Part shown: positions 27,917 to 34,855 of the stretch, in pieces
Position numbering within the stretch: the stretch's first letter is position 1
Layout of the letters: every line of letters starts with the position of its first letter
Assembly (NCBI RefSeq): GCF_001456155.1
Contig: NZ_CP013293.1
Location: forward strand, 248,001 to 312,000
DNA: 64,000 nt
Direction of reading: 5' to 3'
Origin: Chryseobacterium sp. IHB B 17019
Lineage (GTDB): Bacteria > Bacteroidota > Bacteroidia > Flavobacteriales > Weeksellaceae
Translations under genes and position numbers: made by a program
The notes under the pieces: model-generated
What the model was told of the DNA's origin: nothing
Databases searched by the model: none
Seen by the model: the letters and a program-made list of their open reading frames with translations, nothing else

Positions 27917-28285
27917 ATGTCAGAAAAACATGTAATAGGAATTAATCAGATTGTAATAACAGCAGAAGAGTTTCTGAAGCAATTAAAGGAATTTGCACCA
28001 TTTGGATTGATTTATAAAGATGGCGAATGGATAGACTTGGCTACGTACGACGAAAATATGGACTCAAATGATATGAAAAGCTTCTTGATAAATACGATTG
28101 TTAAAGATTTTGAAGAAGGAAACACTGAGTTTGGAGGAGTTTGCGTTGATGCGAAGATAGAAGATATTGGCGATGTAATTATGATCTACAATACCTCAAA
28201 TGGACAAGACTGGTATGAATTGGTCTACAAGGTTGTGCGTACTAATGATGATGTTAAAATTGTAATGGACAATGTTAAGAATTAA
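27917..28285 (+). CDS. Candidate immunity protein for the RHS toxin
   Basis: A 122-aa acidic cytoplasmic protein (FAPFGLIYKDGEWIDLATYD, DWYELVYKVVRTNDDVKIVM) with no signal peptide. It lies directly after the RHS toxin gene, the classical position of the cognate immunity gene. I do not recognise a named Imm family. Its acidity fits binding to a basic nuclease tip. It ends inside a 20-bp palindrome (28274-28293) and before a strong terminator, so it closes the operon. Confidence 0.65.
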   Translation: MSEKHVIGINQIVITAEEFLKQLKEFAPFGLIYKDGEWIDLATYDENMDSNDMKSFLINTIVKDFEEGNTEFGGVCVDAKIEDIGDVIMIYNTSNGQDWYELVYKVVRTNDDVKIVMDNVKN

Positions 28286-28311
28286 TTCTTAACGAATGAT
28301 ATAGGTACAAT

Positions 28312-28341
28312 GTAAAGCCACTTCCCAGTGGCTTTACTTTT
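28312..28341 (+). terminator. Terminator after the RHS toxin-immunity operon
   Basis: TAAAGCCACT and AGTGGCTTTA form a perfect 10-bp stem around TCCC, followed by CTTTTT. A separate perfect 20-bp palindrome (28274-28293) overlaps the stop codon of the preceding gene. Confidence 0.88.
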
Positions 28342-28369
28342 TACGTGTGCTGAGTCCCTGATCGTTAAG

Positions 28370-28699
28370 CTATTCTGATTGATCTTTCTGCTCGCGTTTA
28401 GTTTCGAATTCAGCCCGTGTGGTAGTAAACATGCTCTTCATATTGTCCCTCATCGCGGAAGACAAAAGGAATTCCATTGGGTCGTCAACTATCACATGTT
28501 CAAATATGATGAGCTCTTCACCTGGTAAGAATTTATGTATCTGTGTTTCATTGAATTTGGCGATCGTTATATGATAGTAGTCAAAATCTTTATCAATTTC
28601 ATGAACTCGCCCTAAATTGATAATATAATTACCAATCTGAAGGTAAAAAAATTGTTGATTTAAGGATAATAAATACTGAACCGGCAGGACCAAATGCAA
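28370..28699 (-). CDS. Unknown protein, possibly a degraded gene, no ATG start
   Basis: A 109-aa frame with protein-like sequence (YLQIGNYIINLGRVHEID, then a KFLPGEELIIFEHVIVDD segment). No ATG precedes the body; only a TTG at 28697-28699 is available, and a stop lies 25-27 bases beyond it. It may be a TTG-started small cytoplasmic gene or the remains of a longer one. It faces the RHS operon terminator. The sequence recalls small immunity-type cargo genes but cannot be assigned. Confidence 0.4.
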   Translation of the reverse strand: MHLVLPVQYLLSLNQQFFYLQIGNYIINLGRVHEIDKDFDYYHITIAKFNETQIHKFLPGEELIIFEHVIVDDPMEFLLSSAMRDNMKSMFTTTRAEFETKREQKDQSE

Positions 28700-28783
28700 G
28701 AAAAAATATATAAGAAGCAGAAGCTAAAAATGTAAATAAGAATAGGTCAACATTAGACCCAAGATACCATAAAAGACCGTAAT

Positions 28784-29500
28784 ATGAATTTAAGATACAT
28801 CACATTAGGATTAGATTATGAGACATATATTGAAAATGATAATCAAATTCGTTATGATTTTCAACTAAATACAAGATTTATTTGTAATTTTTTTTCAAAA
28901 GCAATACGTAAATATAAGTTTAAGACTGATGGTACATTTAATATGCTATCCATTAGTGTACATGAAGATAAAATTGAAGCCCCATCCATCGTGCCACTAG
29001 ATGTGCTGAAGGTCGAACTACCCTTTGACAGAACTCATTATGAGAAAATAAGAGGATCTGAAGATTGTGATTTTTATCTTGATATATTTGAAGAAGGATT
29101 CAAAAAAGCAGCTGACTTTAAACAAATTCCTTTAGATATATTATTAACATTACTTGCTGACTTTAGAACAAAAAATTGTAAGAATGAATGGATATTTAAA
29201 AGGAAAAAGTTTAAGGAGCATGACTTAGAGATCACACTAACTTGTGAATTTACTACTAATTATTTTCAGATTGTAGCCACAGCTAATCAGCTTTCCTCTG
29301 AAAAAGAGTTGGTGAAAGGAGTTATTATAAGAACTGAGCCAGATGAAATAATATTTCAGAACATGTTTAAGGATTTTACTCTTGTTGGAGATCATTTTAT
29401 TATCGTTAATAAATTCGATGATCCTATCTTGAAAATAAATAAGAGTAAATTATTTGAGAGACTTTTAGATTATACTATTATTCTATGTAAGCATACATAG
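28784..29500 (+). CDS. Unknown AT-rich protein
   Basis: A 238-aa soluble protein not recognised by me. It has no signal peptide or membrane helix. The sequence is rich in Lys, Phe and Asp/Glu, with alternating hydrophobic strands (DLEITLTCEFTTNYFQIVAT) in the C-terminal half. Base composition is visibly more AT-rich than the tra region, a sign of separate origin. Because it follows an RHS toxin locus, an orphan immunity role is conceivable, but there is no sequence proof. Two back-to-back palindromes end it. Confidence 0.6.
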   Translation: MNLRYITLGLDYETYIENDNQIRYDFQLNTRFICNFFSKAIRKYKFKTDGTFNMLSISVHEDKIEAPSIVPLDVLKVELPFDRTHYEKIRGSEDCDFYLDIFEEGFKKAADFKQIPLDILLTLLADFRTKNCKNEWIFKRKKFKEHDLEITLTCEFTTNYFQIVATANQLSSEKELVKGVIIRTEPDEIIFQNMFKDFTLVGDHFIIVNKFDDPILKINKSKLFERLLDYTIILCKHT

Positions 29501-29564
29501 TTGTAATTATTTAATTACAATTCATATTAATTCTCTAAGATGAGAATTAATATGAATAAAAAAA
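29501..29564 (+). terminator. Double palindrome/terminator
   Basis: TTGTAATTA-TT-TAATTACAA (29501-29520) is followed at once by a perfect 15-bp stem, TTCATATTAATTCTC (29521-29535) with GAGAATTAATATGAA (29542-29556), then TAAAAAAAA. The run is A on the plus strand, so termination could act on minus-strand transcripts, or both. Confidence 0.6.
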
Positions 29565-29613
29565 AGTATATTAAATTTTTATTTAGTTTTTTGCTAACTA
29601 AAATCACGCGCTC

Positions 29614-30387
29614 ATGAATATTTACTTACTTTCTCTCCTCGATAAAAGTATCGGTGAAGCGATGGTCCGGTTCTCAGAACTTCCGATAAAATCATCACTA
29701 TTAAGCACGAACCATCTCGAAAGGTTATCCAATTCTCTTTACAAAGTTTTGAATAGCTACATCCTTTTTTTTCAAAAGGTGCATATTGCACCCGACAGCT
29801 ACTTTTATCAAAAAGTAGAGCCGATAAAGCATTATGACCTATCAGCGCTAGTCGGTCAAAACTTTGATCAGCTGGACAAAAAACTCCTTGAGCTTATACC
29901 GACTCTTTTAGAAACGCAGACTATCCCAGTTCATATACATTTAAGAACAACGGAAGATTTACATCTTTTTAGTGGATTCGGTATACTGGATGGCGAAACG
30001 CCATCGATTTCTTTCTATCTCTACGAGCTAACGATTTCAGAAGCTTCAATTACATATACCCCAAGCGCGTTACGATATTTAGATACCATACTGGAAAGTG
30101 AAAACAATGCAGAAGTAAAATCGCTAAGAATTTTAGTCCGCAATTTTGGTATCAACTATAACCAGTTTCAGAAAGATTGCAAGGAGTATTTCGGTGATAC
30201 TTTTCATCAATTTGTTAATAAGATGAAGATGCTTGGTGCACTTCGAGACCAACTCTTTACTAGTTATAGCTGTAAAGAAATTGCACATAGGAATGGTTTT
30301 GCAGGTTATCAAAATATGCACTTCTTATTCAGAAAAAAATATAATATTCCATTCGAATTATTTCCAAGACTTTTAGCGGAAGTGTAG
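29614..30387 (+). CDS. AraC-family transcriptional regulator of the first peptide locus
   Basis: A 257-aa protein. The first 150 residues are an unrecognised sensory domain with beta strands (IPVHIHLRTTEDLHLFSGFG). The C-terminal 90 residues carry an AraC/XylS double helix-turn-helix: YNQFQKDCKEYFGDTFHQFV, YSCKEIAHRNGFAGYQNMHF and FRKKYNIPFELFP. The second HTH is slightly degenerate: the consensus glycine-phenylalanine-x-[ds] and final P-x-x-[FY] are only partly kept. It lies upstream of a MauE-like gene, and the gap contains three 21-bp direct repeats that are good candidate operators. An AraC-type protein occupies the corresponding place in the second locus. Confidence 0.75.
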   Translation: MNIYLLSLLDKSIGEAMVRFSELPIKSSLLSTNHLERLSNSLYKVLNSYILFFQKVHIAPDSYFYQKVEPIKHYDLSALVGQNFDQLDKKLLELIPTLLETQTIPVHIHLRTTEDLHLFSGFGILDGETPSISFYLYELTISEASITYTPSALRYLDTILESENNAEVKSLRILVRNFGINYNQFQKDCKEYFGDTFHQFVNKMKMLGALRDQLFTSYSCKEIAHRNGFAGYQNMHFLFRKKYNIPFELFPRLLAEV

Positions 30388-30413
30388 TAAAATTATCGAA
30401 TTCTTCCCCAGTG

Positions 30414-30476
30414 GTACTTTTTTACATATTGCCAGTACTTTTTCACATATCATTTATACCTTTTCGCATTCTTTTT
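30414..30476 (+). promoter_or_regulatory. Three 21-bp direct repeats upstream of the MauE-like gene
   Basis: Units starting at 30414, 30435 and 30456 share the pattern [GA]TAC[TC]TTTT[TC][AG]CAT[AT]. The period is exactly 21 bp, two helical turns, so a protein could occupy the same DNA face. They sit between the AraC-type gene (ends 30387) and the MauE-like gene (starts 30546). Binding by the AraC protein is inferred. Confidence 0.65.
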
Positions 30477-30545
30477 AGACTCTATCGTATTCCTAATTAG
30501 CTGCTTTTTAAAGAGTTTTACCTACAGAAAACAACAAAACGAGCG

Positions 30546-32018
30546 ATGGGAAAACTTCTTAAGATCATGCCTATTATGACGGCTTATTTTTTTGCATTGC
30601 TCTTTGTCTACGCGAGCATAAGCAAAATGTTGGATTTTGAAAATTTTCAGGTTCAGCTGGCGCAATCTCCTTTACTAAGTGCCTACGCCGGATTTATTTC
30701 TTATGCTGTACTCATTTCTGAACTTACCATCGCTGTACTGCTAGGTATAAAAAGTACCAGGCTGGTGGGGCTGTATTTATCATTAGGCCTGATGGTAAGT
30801 TTTACAGTTTACATTTATCTGATCCTTAGTTACAGTGATTTTGTGCCTTGTTCTTGTGGGGGGATTCTGGAAAAAATGGGCTGGACAGAGCATCTTATTT
30901 TTAATATTATATGTGTTTTTTTTGCATTAGCCAGCATTTATATTATAAACCAACAAAATGAATGGAAACAATACAAGGCTGTTATAGCTATGTCTACTAT
31001 GAGTTTTGTTTCTGCTGGCGTTATCATCGGCTTGTTTGTATCGTCAGAACATGTCATCAAAAAGGAAAATAATTTTACAAGGCGCTTCTTATTACACCCT
31101 GTTATAAAAGACAAAACTTTAGACCTGAAACTTAATTCATATTATTTCGCGGGATCAGACAACGGCAGAATCTATCTGGGCAATGTTACCGCACCCTTGA
31201 TTTTAACAGTTGTAGATACTGCTCTCAAATCCAGCACCAGTGTGAAAATTGATATTGATGAATCTCATCACAAATTTCGAAATCTACAGCTTCAGATCAT
31301 GGCACCTTATTATTTTTTATATGACGGTAGTGTTCCCGTAATTTACAGAGGATTGCTGGGGGATACGCTTGCAAAAACAATTAGTTACAGGGATGCTTAT
31401 TTTAATCAGTTAATTGTAATCGACTCAACAAAGTTTGCACTAAGAACCCAAAACAGCAACAATAGAGAATATACGCTGGCTAGTTTTGATTTGAAACAGA
31501 ACCCCAAGGTAAAGTTGCATCCGACTATTCTTGAAAAGCAGATTGATGGTGTTTTTGATGTAGACGGGAAATTGGTTAAGAGCAGTATCTCGAACACTCT
31601 CATATATACTTACGCGTACAGAAATCAGTCCATTGTGATGGACTTTGATCTTAATATAAAACAACGGCTTCGAACCATCGACACAACAACCAAAGCTCTG
31701 GTTCGTGTAAGGCAACTTGCTGATGGGAAGAACAAAATGGCAGCACCTTCATATATCGTCAATAAAAATCAGACAGCTAGTGGGAACCTGTTATTCAATC
31801 AGTCAAATCTGGTTGGAAAACATGAGTCGTCAAAAACCTGGAAGAAAGCTTCGGTTGTAGATATCTACCGCATTGATAAGCATGAATATGTGGGAAGCTT
31901 CTATATATATAATACTAAAAAGAATAACGCAATGTCCTATATGATGGCTACGGACAAATATTTGTTTGTCTTGATCGGTAATGAGATGATCAGATATATG
32001 TTCAGAAAGACACAATAA
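30546..32018 (+). CDS. MauE/DoxX-like redox membrane protein fused to a large C-terminal domain
   Basis: A 490-aa protein. Residues 1-155 contain four membrane helices of the MauE/DoxX fold with FVYASISKM near residue 20-28 and the dithiol motif PCSCGG (C102, C104). MauE proteins support disulfide formation in periplasmic partners. A further hydrophobic helix (about 145-167) is followed by some 320 mainly beta residues, likely extracytoplasmic and unrecognised. The second locus has a free-standing 148-aa MauE with the same dithiol at 102/104, so the C-terminal part is an extra domain here. Its stop lies 9 bp upstream of a conserved leader element for the DUF6520 peptide gene. Confidence 0.75.
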   Translation: MGKLLKIMPIMTAYFFALLFVYASISKMLDFENFQVQLAQSPLLSAYAGFISYAVLISELTIAVLLGIKSTRLVGLYLSLGLMVSFTVYIYLILSYSDFVPCSCGGILEKMGWTEHLIFNIICVFFALASIYIINQQNEWKQYKAVIAMSTMSFVSAGVIIGLFVSSEHVIKKENNFTRRFLLHPVIKDKTLDLKLNSYYFAGSDNGRIYLGNVTAPLILTVVDTALKSSTSVKIDIDESHHKFRNLQLQIMAPYYFLYDGSVPVIYRGLLGDTLAKTISYRDAYFNQLIVIDSTKFALRTQNSNNREYTLASFDLKQNPKVKLHPTILEKQIDGVFDVDGKLVKSSISNTLIYTYAYRNQSIVMDFDLNIKQRLRTIDTTTKALVRVRQLADGKNKMAAPSYIVNKNQTASGNLLFNQSNLVGKHESSKTWKKASVVDIYRIDKHEYVGSFYIYNTKKNNAMSYMMATDKYLFVLIGNEMIRYMFRKTQ

Positions 32019-32027
32019 ATACTAAAC

Positions 32028-32066
32028 CAGGGGAAGCCGAAAACCTGATAGAGTAGGCAAAACTAA
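32028..32066 (+). promoter_or_regulatory. Conserved structured leader of the DUF6520 peptide gene (first copy)
   Basis: CAGG (32028-32031) pairs with CCTG (32044-32047) around a 12-base loop GGAAGCCGAAAA. The loop GCC (32036-32038) can pair with GGC (32056-32058) as a pseudoknot. AGAGTAGGCAAAACTAA (32050-32066) is identical in the second locus, where the stem is TGGG/CCCA. The element ends 17 bases before the ATG of the peptide gene, a suitable place to affect its translation. No known riboswitch class was recognised. The fold is inferred from two sequences only. Confidence 0.6.
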
Positions 32067-32083
32067 TCTTAAATTTTTCTATT

Positions 32084-32344
32084 ATGAAAAAATTAATCTT
32101 TCCTGTAGCTGTTATATTAATAGGTGCAGGCGCAGCTTTTGCAACGAAAGCAACAACAAGTAAAAATGCTTTAGTAGATGCTTATCGTATCAATGCCGTA
32201 ACCGGGCGTTGTATTAGTGCTGAGCAGCAATGTAGCACTTTGGGTAGCGAAACGTGTACATGGACCGCTGATGGTGTTACGCCGCTTCATGATGAACCAA
32301 TCTCTTCAACCATGTGTGGTGAAGAATTGTTCAAAGTGAATTAA
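32084..32344 (+). CDS. Small secreted cysteine-containing peptide (DUF6520-like)
   Basis: An 86-aa protein with a classical signal sequence (MKKLIFPVAVILIGAGAAFA). The mature part is about 66 residues with four cysteines (GRC, QQC, ETC, TMC) and two Trp/Tyr-type aromatics. The [YF]-x-I-N-A motif (YRINA) is shared with the second peptide (FWINA, 61479-61763), although the rest is little conserved. This fits DUF6520, a family known to me only as a Bacteroidetes small secreted family of unknown function. It follows the MauE-like gene and a structured leader, and converges on the S9 peptidase/SusD/SusC operon. Two disulfides are plausible. No GG leader or peptide-transporter partner is visible. 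Confidence 0.8.
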   Translation: MKKLIFPVAVILIGAGAAFATKATTSKNALVDAYRINAVTGRCISAEQQCSTLGSETCTWTADGVTPLHDEPISSTMCGEELFKVN

Positions 32345-32349
32345 AACCC

Positions 32350-32381
32350 CAAAAAAAGGATGCTACAAGGCATCCTTTTTC
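32350..32381. terminator. Bidirectional terminator between DUF6520 and the S9 peptidase
   Basis: AAAAAAGGATGC and GCATCCTTTTT form a stem with A/T runs on both sides, so it can end both convergent transcripts. The last codons of the S9 peptidase (stop at 32363) lie inside the stem. Confidence 0.88.
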
Positions 32382-34855
32382 ATTTGGTGGTTGATCCACG
32401 GAACTTCTATTCCTTTTAAAAAATAGTCCCACCAATCAAAAACTTTCTTATATAAATCTACACGTTCGGGTGAGCCAAGTCCAAGTGCATGACCCTGGTT
32501 TGGGTAGAATAGGGCAATGACATTTTTTCTATTTCTTTTTAGCCCTATATAAAATTCAAGAGATTGATCCCATTTGATGTTTTCATCTTTTTGTCCTGCC
32601 CATAGCAAAATGGGGGCATTGACCTGATGCACATAGTGGATCGGATTGTTTTTAAAGTACAACTCATTATCGTCTGAAAAAGAATAGGGCATTTTGTATT
32701 GGCCGTTTTCATATTGCCAGTAAAATGGGCTGTGGAAGTTCCGGTTGTAAGAAAAATAAGATCTTACTATATCACTGTTTCCGGCTCCAGAGATATATGC
32801 TGTAAAACGGTCTGAATGGGTAGCAATAAAATTTGTTTCATAACCGCCATGAGAATGTCCTGTCAACCCGATTTTGGAAAAGTTAATATATGGTTTCTCG
32901 GAAAGCGCGTTCAATGCACTGTTCACACAGTCCAGTGCAGAAAGTCCAGTGCCCATTCTTTCAAAAACAATATCGGGAAGATAAACAAAATAGCCTTTTT
33001 GTATCAGTGCCCTAAGATCAAAGGCAATCGGGTTGTCATAGCCTACCACCTGATATTCATTCGACGTGTTACTTTGAATCTGATAGATTCTAACAATCAT
33101 AGGGTATATCTTAGAATTATCGAATCCCTCAGGATAATATAACAATCCCTTTAATGATTTTCCTTCAATATTTTGGTAGTTGATAATTTCCAGTTTTAAA
33201 TTCTTTACCAACATATCATTTTTATTGGGTGAGAGTATCTGTTTACCTGTAGCTTTCTTAGTGTCAAAACTATATACTGCAGTGGGACTGTTATAATTTT
33301 CAGAAGAATACCAAATTTTCTCAATCCGTCTGTCATAATACAGCTCCCTGATTTTGTCATGGGTTCCAGGTATCAGTACCTTCTGTTTTTTTGTAGAAAG
33401 AGAAACATAACTGATGCTATTCCAAGCCTCATTTTTTATCTCAATAAGTATTGGTACTCCATCGGGAAGCTGCACTATACTAATATTTAAATTTCCGCCT
33501 GCTAGATTGCTTCTTGATTTGTTAACTATCCGTACAATTTGGTTTACTCCGATACCTGTATTGTAAAGAACCTTTGTGGCTATATTATAAGCAAATAGTC
33601 CTTTTTCACTTTCAAAATAAATGTCCTTACCATCAGCGCTAAAAGCAGGATCGCGCAGAAATTTTTCCCTGATTTCTGTTTTTACCATTTTTTCAAGATC
33701 AGTCAAAATCCACTCATCGTCCATTGAACGGTATAAGATATTGTTCCCAAACCGGGGCATAATGAGTGTGGCAGTTTTTATGGTATCTAGTTTTATTGTT
33801 TTTTTTGATTGTAAATCATAGAAATTCATGCTGATATCCTGTACCGCAGAAACATAATTCTGAAGTTCTCCATTGTTGTACATCAACAAAAAGCGCTTGT
33901 TTGCGGTAGGTATTACTGAACTATATTCAGACGGCAAAGCAGATAATTTTCCTGTGCTTGTATCATAATGCCAATATTTGCTTACCACATGAAATCCTCT
34001 GTCTTTGTTGATCAGGTTGCCATCGTTTCCATACCAGATATCAACAATTTCATTATTTAATATTTTGTTGTTTGCACTGATTAACCATGCTGGACCATTA
34101 CTGATCTCAGTAGATTCCAGATAGGTATCTTTCATCAGGAGTGGTAGCGCAGGTTTAAAGATTGCGCCATTTTTAATGTTAATGAACGCTAAAGTTTCAG
34201 CCGATGAACCTTTTTCCGTCTCGAAAACTTTCAGTGAATTTTCCGAACTACTGATCTCAATGCGCTTTATCGCATTTGGTGTTTTGTATATGTTTTTGGG
34301 CATTGTACCGGAAATATCGATAAGTTCACAGCCGTCAATATTTTCCCTATAAACAAAACTTTGATCATGTTGATCTGTGATCGGCAGATTTTTGATGCCA
34401 GTTAATGCATAGAGTTTCTCTCCCTTAGCATTGAAAACATGCAGCGTTTCCGAGAAATCAAGGATAGCGTATTGTCCTGCGCCTGACAGGACATTGATAT
34501 GCTTAACATCTGTATAAATGGTTTTTTCGAGTGTTTTCAGATTCGTATATTCTACCTTTTGATTGCCAAAGGATAGAACAGCTTCGTCCTTTACAAACGA
34601 TTTGACTTGGTGTGTCCCAATAATAGTAAGATAATTCTTGTTAACGGTTGATGATCTGACTATCATTGTGGTATCGCGGTTCCGGTCATAATATTTTGCA
34701 ACCATTGCCCATTTTCCGCTCTCAGACAACCCTAAAATTTTGAGCCTATACTGGCGATCCATTTCATGTTCCAAACTGTAATCCCTGTTCTGTGCTACAA
34801 GAGACTGATAAGAACCTAATAAAAACAAGATCAATAGTAGTAATAACCGTTCCAT
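32363..34855 (-). CDS. S9-family serine peptidase (prolyl oligopeptidase-like), exported
   Basis: An 830-aa protein with a signal peptide ending SLVAQ. A propeller-like region (about 30-570) is followed by an alpha/beta-hydrolase domain. The catalytic triad can be assigned: S668 in GHSHGG, D757 in AGQKDENI and H789 in NQGHAL. It is expected to cleave short peptides in the periplasm or at the surface. Its ATG overlaps the SusD stop (TAATG), indicating translational coupling. In the second locus the same slot after SusD is taken by a TlpA-type thioredoxin, so the peptidase may act on the locus product or on the transported peptide. Confidence 0.85.
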   Translation of the reverse strand: MERLLLLLILFLLGSYQSLVAQNRDYSLEHEMDRQYRLKILGLSESGKWAMVAKYYDRNRDTTMIVRSSTVNKNYLTIIGTHQVKSFVKDEAVLSFGNQKVEYTNLKTLEKTIYTDVKHINVLSGAGQYAILDFSETLHVFNAKGEKLYALTGIKNLPITDQHDQSFVYRENIDGCELIDISGTMPKNIYKTPNAIKRIEISSSENSLKVFETEKGSSAETLAFINIKNGAIFKPALPLLMKDTYLESTEISNGPAWLISANNKILNNEIVDIWYGNDGNLINKDRGFHVVSKYWHYDTSTGKLSALPSEYSSVIPTANKRFLLMYNNGELQNYVSAVQDISMNFYDLQSKKTIKLDTIKTATLIMPRFGNNILYRSMDDEWILTDLEKMVKTEIREKFLRDPAFSADGKDIYFESEKGLFAYNIATKVLYNTGIGVNQIVRIVNKSRSNLAGGNLNISIVQLPDGVPILIEIKNEAWNSISYVSLSTKKQKVLIPGTHDKIRELYYDRRIEKIWYSSENYNSPTAVYSFDTKKATGKQILSPNKNDMLVKNLKLEIINYQNIEGKSLKGLLYYPEGFDNSKIYPMIVRIYQIQSNTSNEYQVVGYDNPIAFDLRALIQKGYFVYLPDIVFERMGTGLSALDCVNSALNALSEKPYINFSKIGLTGHSHGGYETNFIATHSDRFTAYISGAGNSDIVRSYFSYNRNFHSPFYWQYENGQYKMPYSFSDDNELYFKNNPIHYVHQVNAPILLWAGQKDENIKWDQSLEFYIGLKRNRKNVIALFYPNQGHALGLGSPERVDLYKKVFDWWDYFLKGIEVPWINHQMKKDAL

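Noticed and set aside
32028..32066. Possible known riboswitch (preQ1-I-like A-rich tail and pseudoknot)
   Set aside because: The tail ACTAA resembles the preQ1-I 3' end, but the loop, spacer and stem do not follow that consensus and the downstream gene is not queuosine-related. Reported only as an unnamed element.
29614..34855. RiPP-like interpretation of the DUF6520 peptide locus
   Set aside because: No double-glycine leader, precursor-modifying enzyme or peptide ABC exporter is present; the peptides have ordinary signal sequences, so a classic RiPP is not supported.
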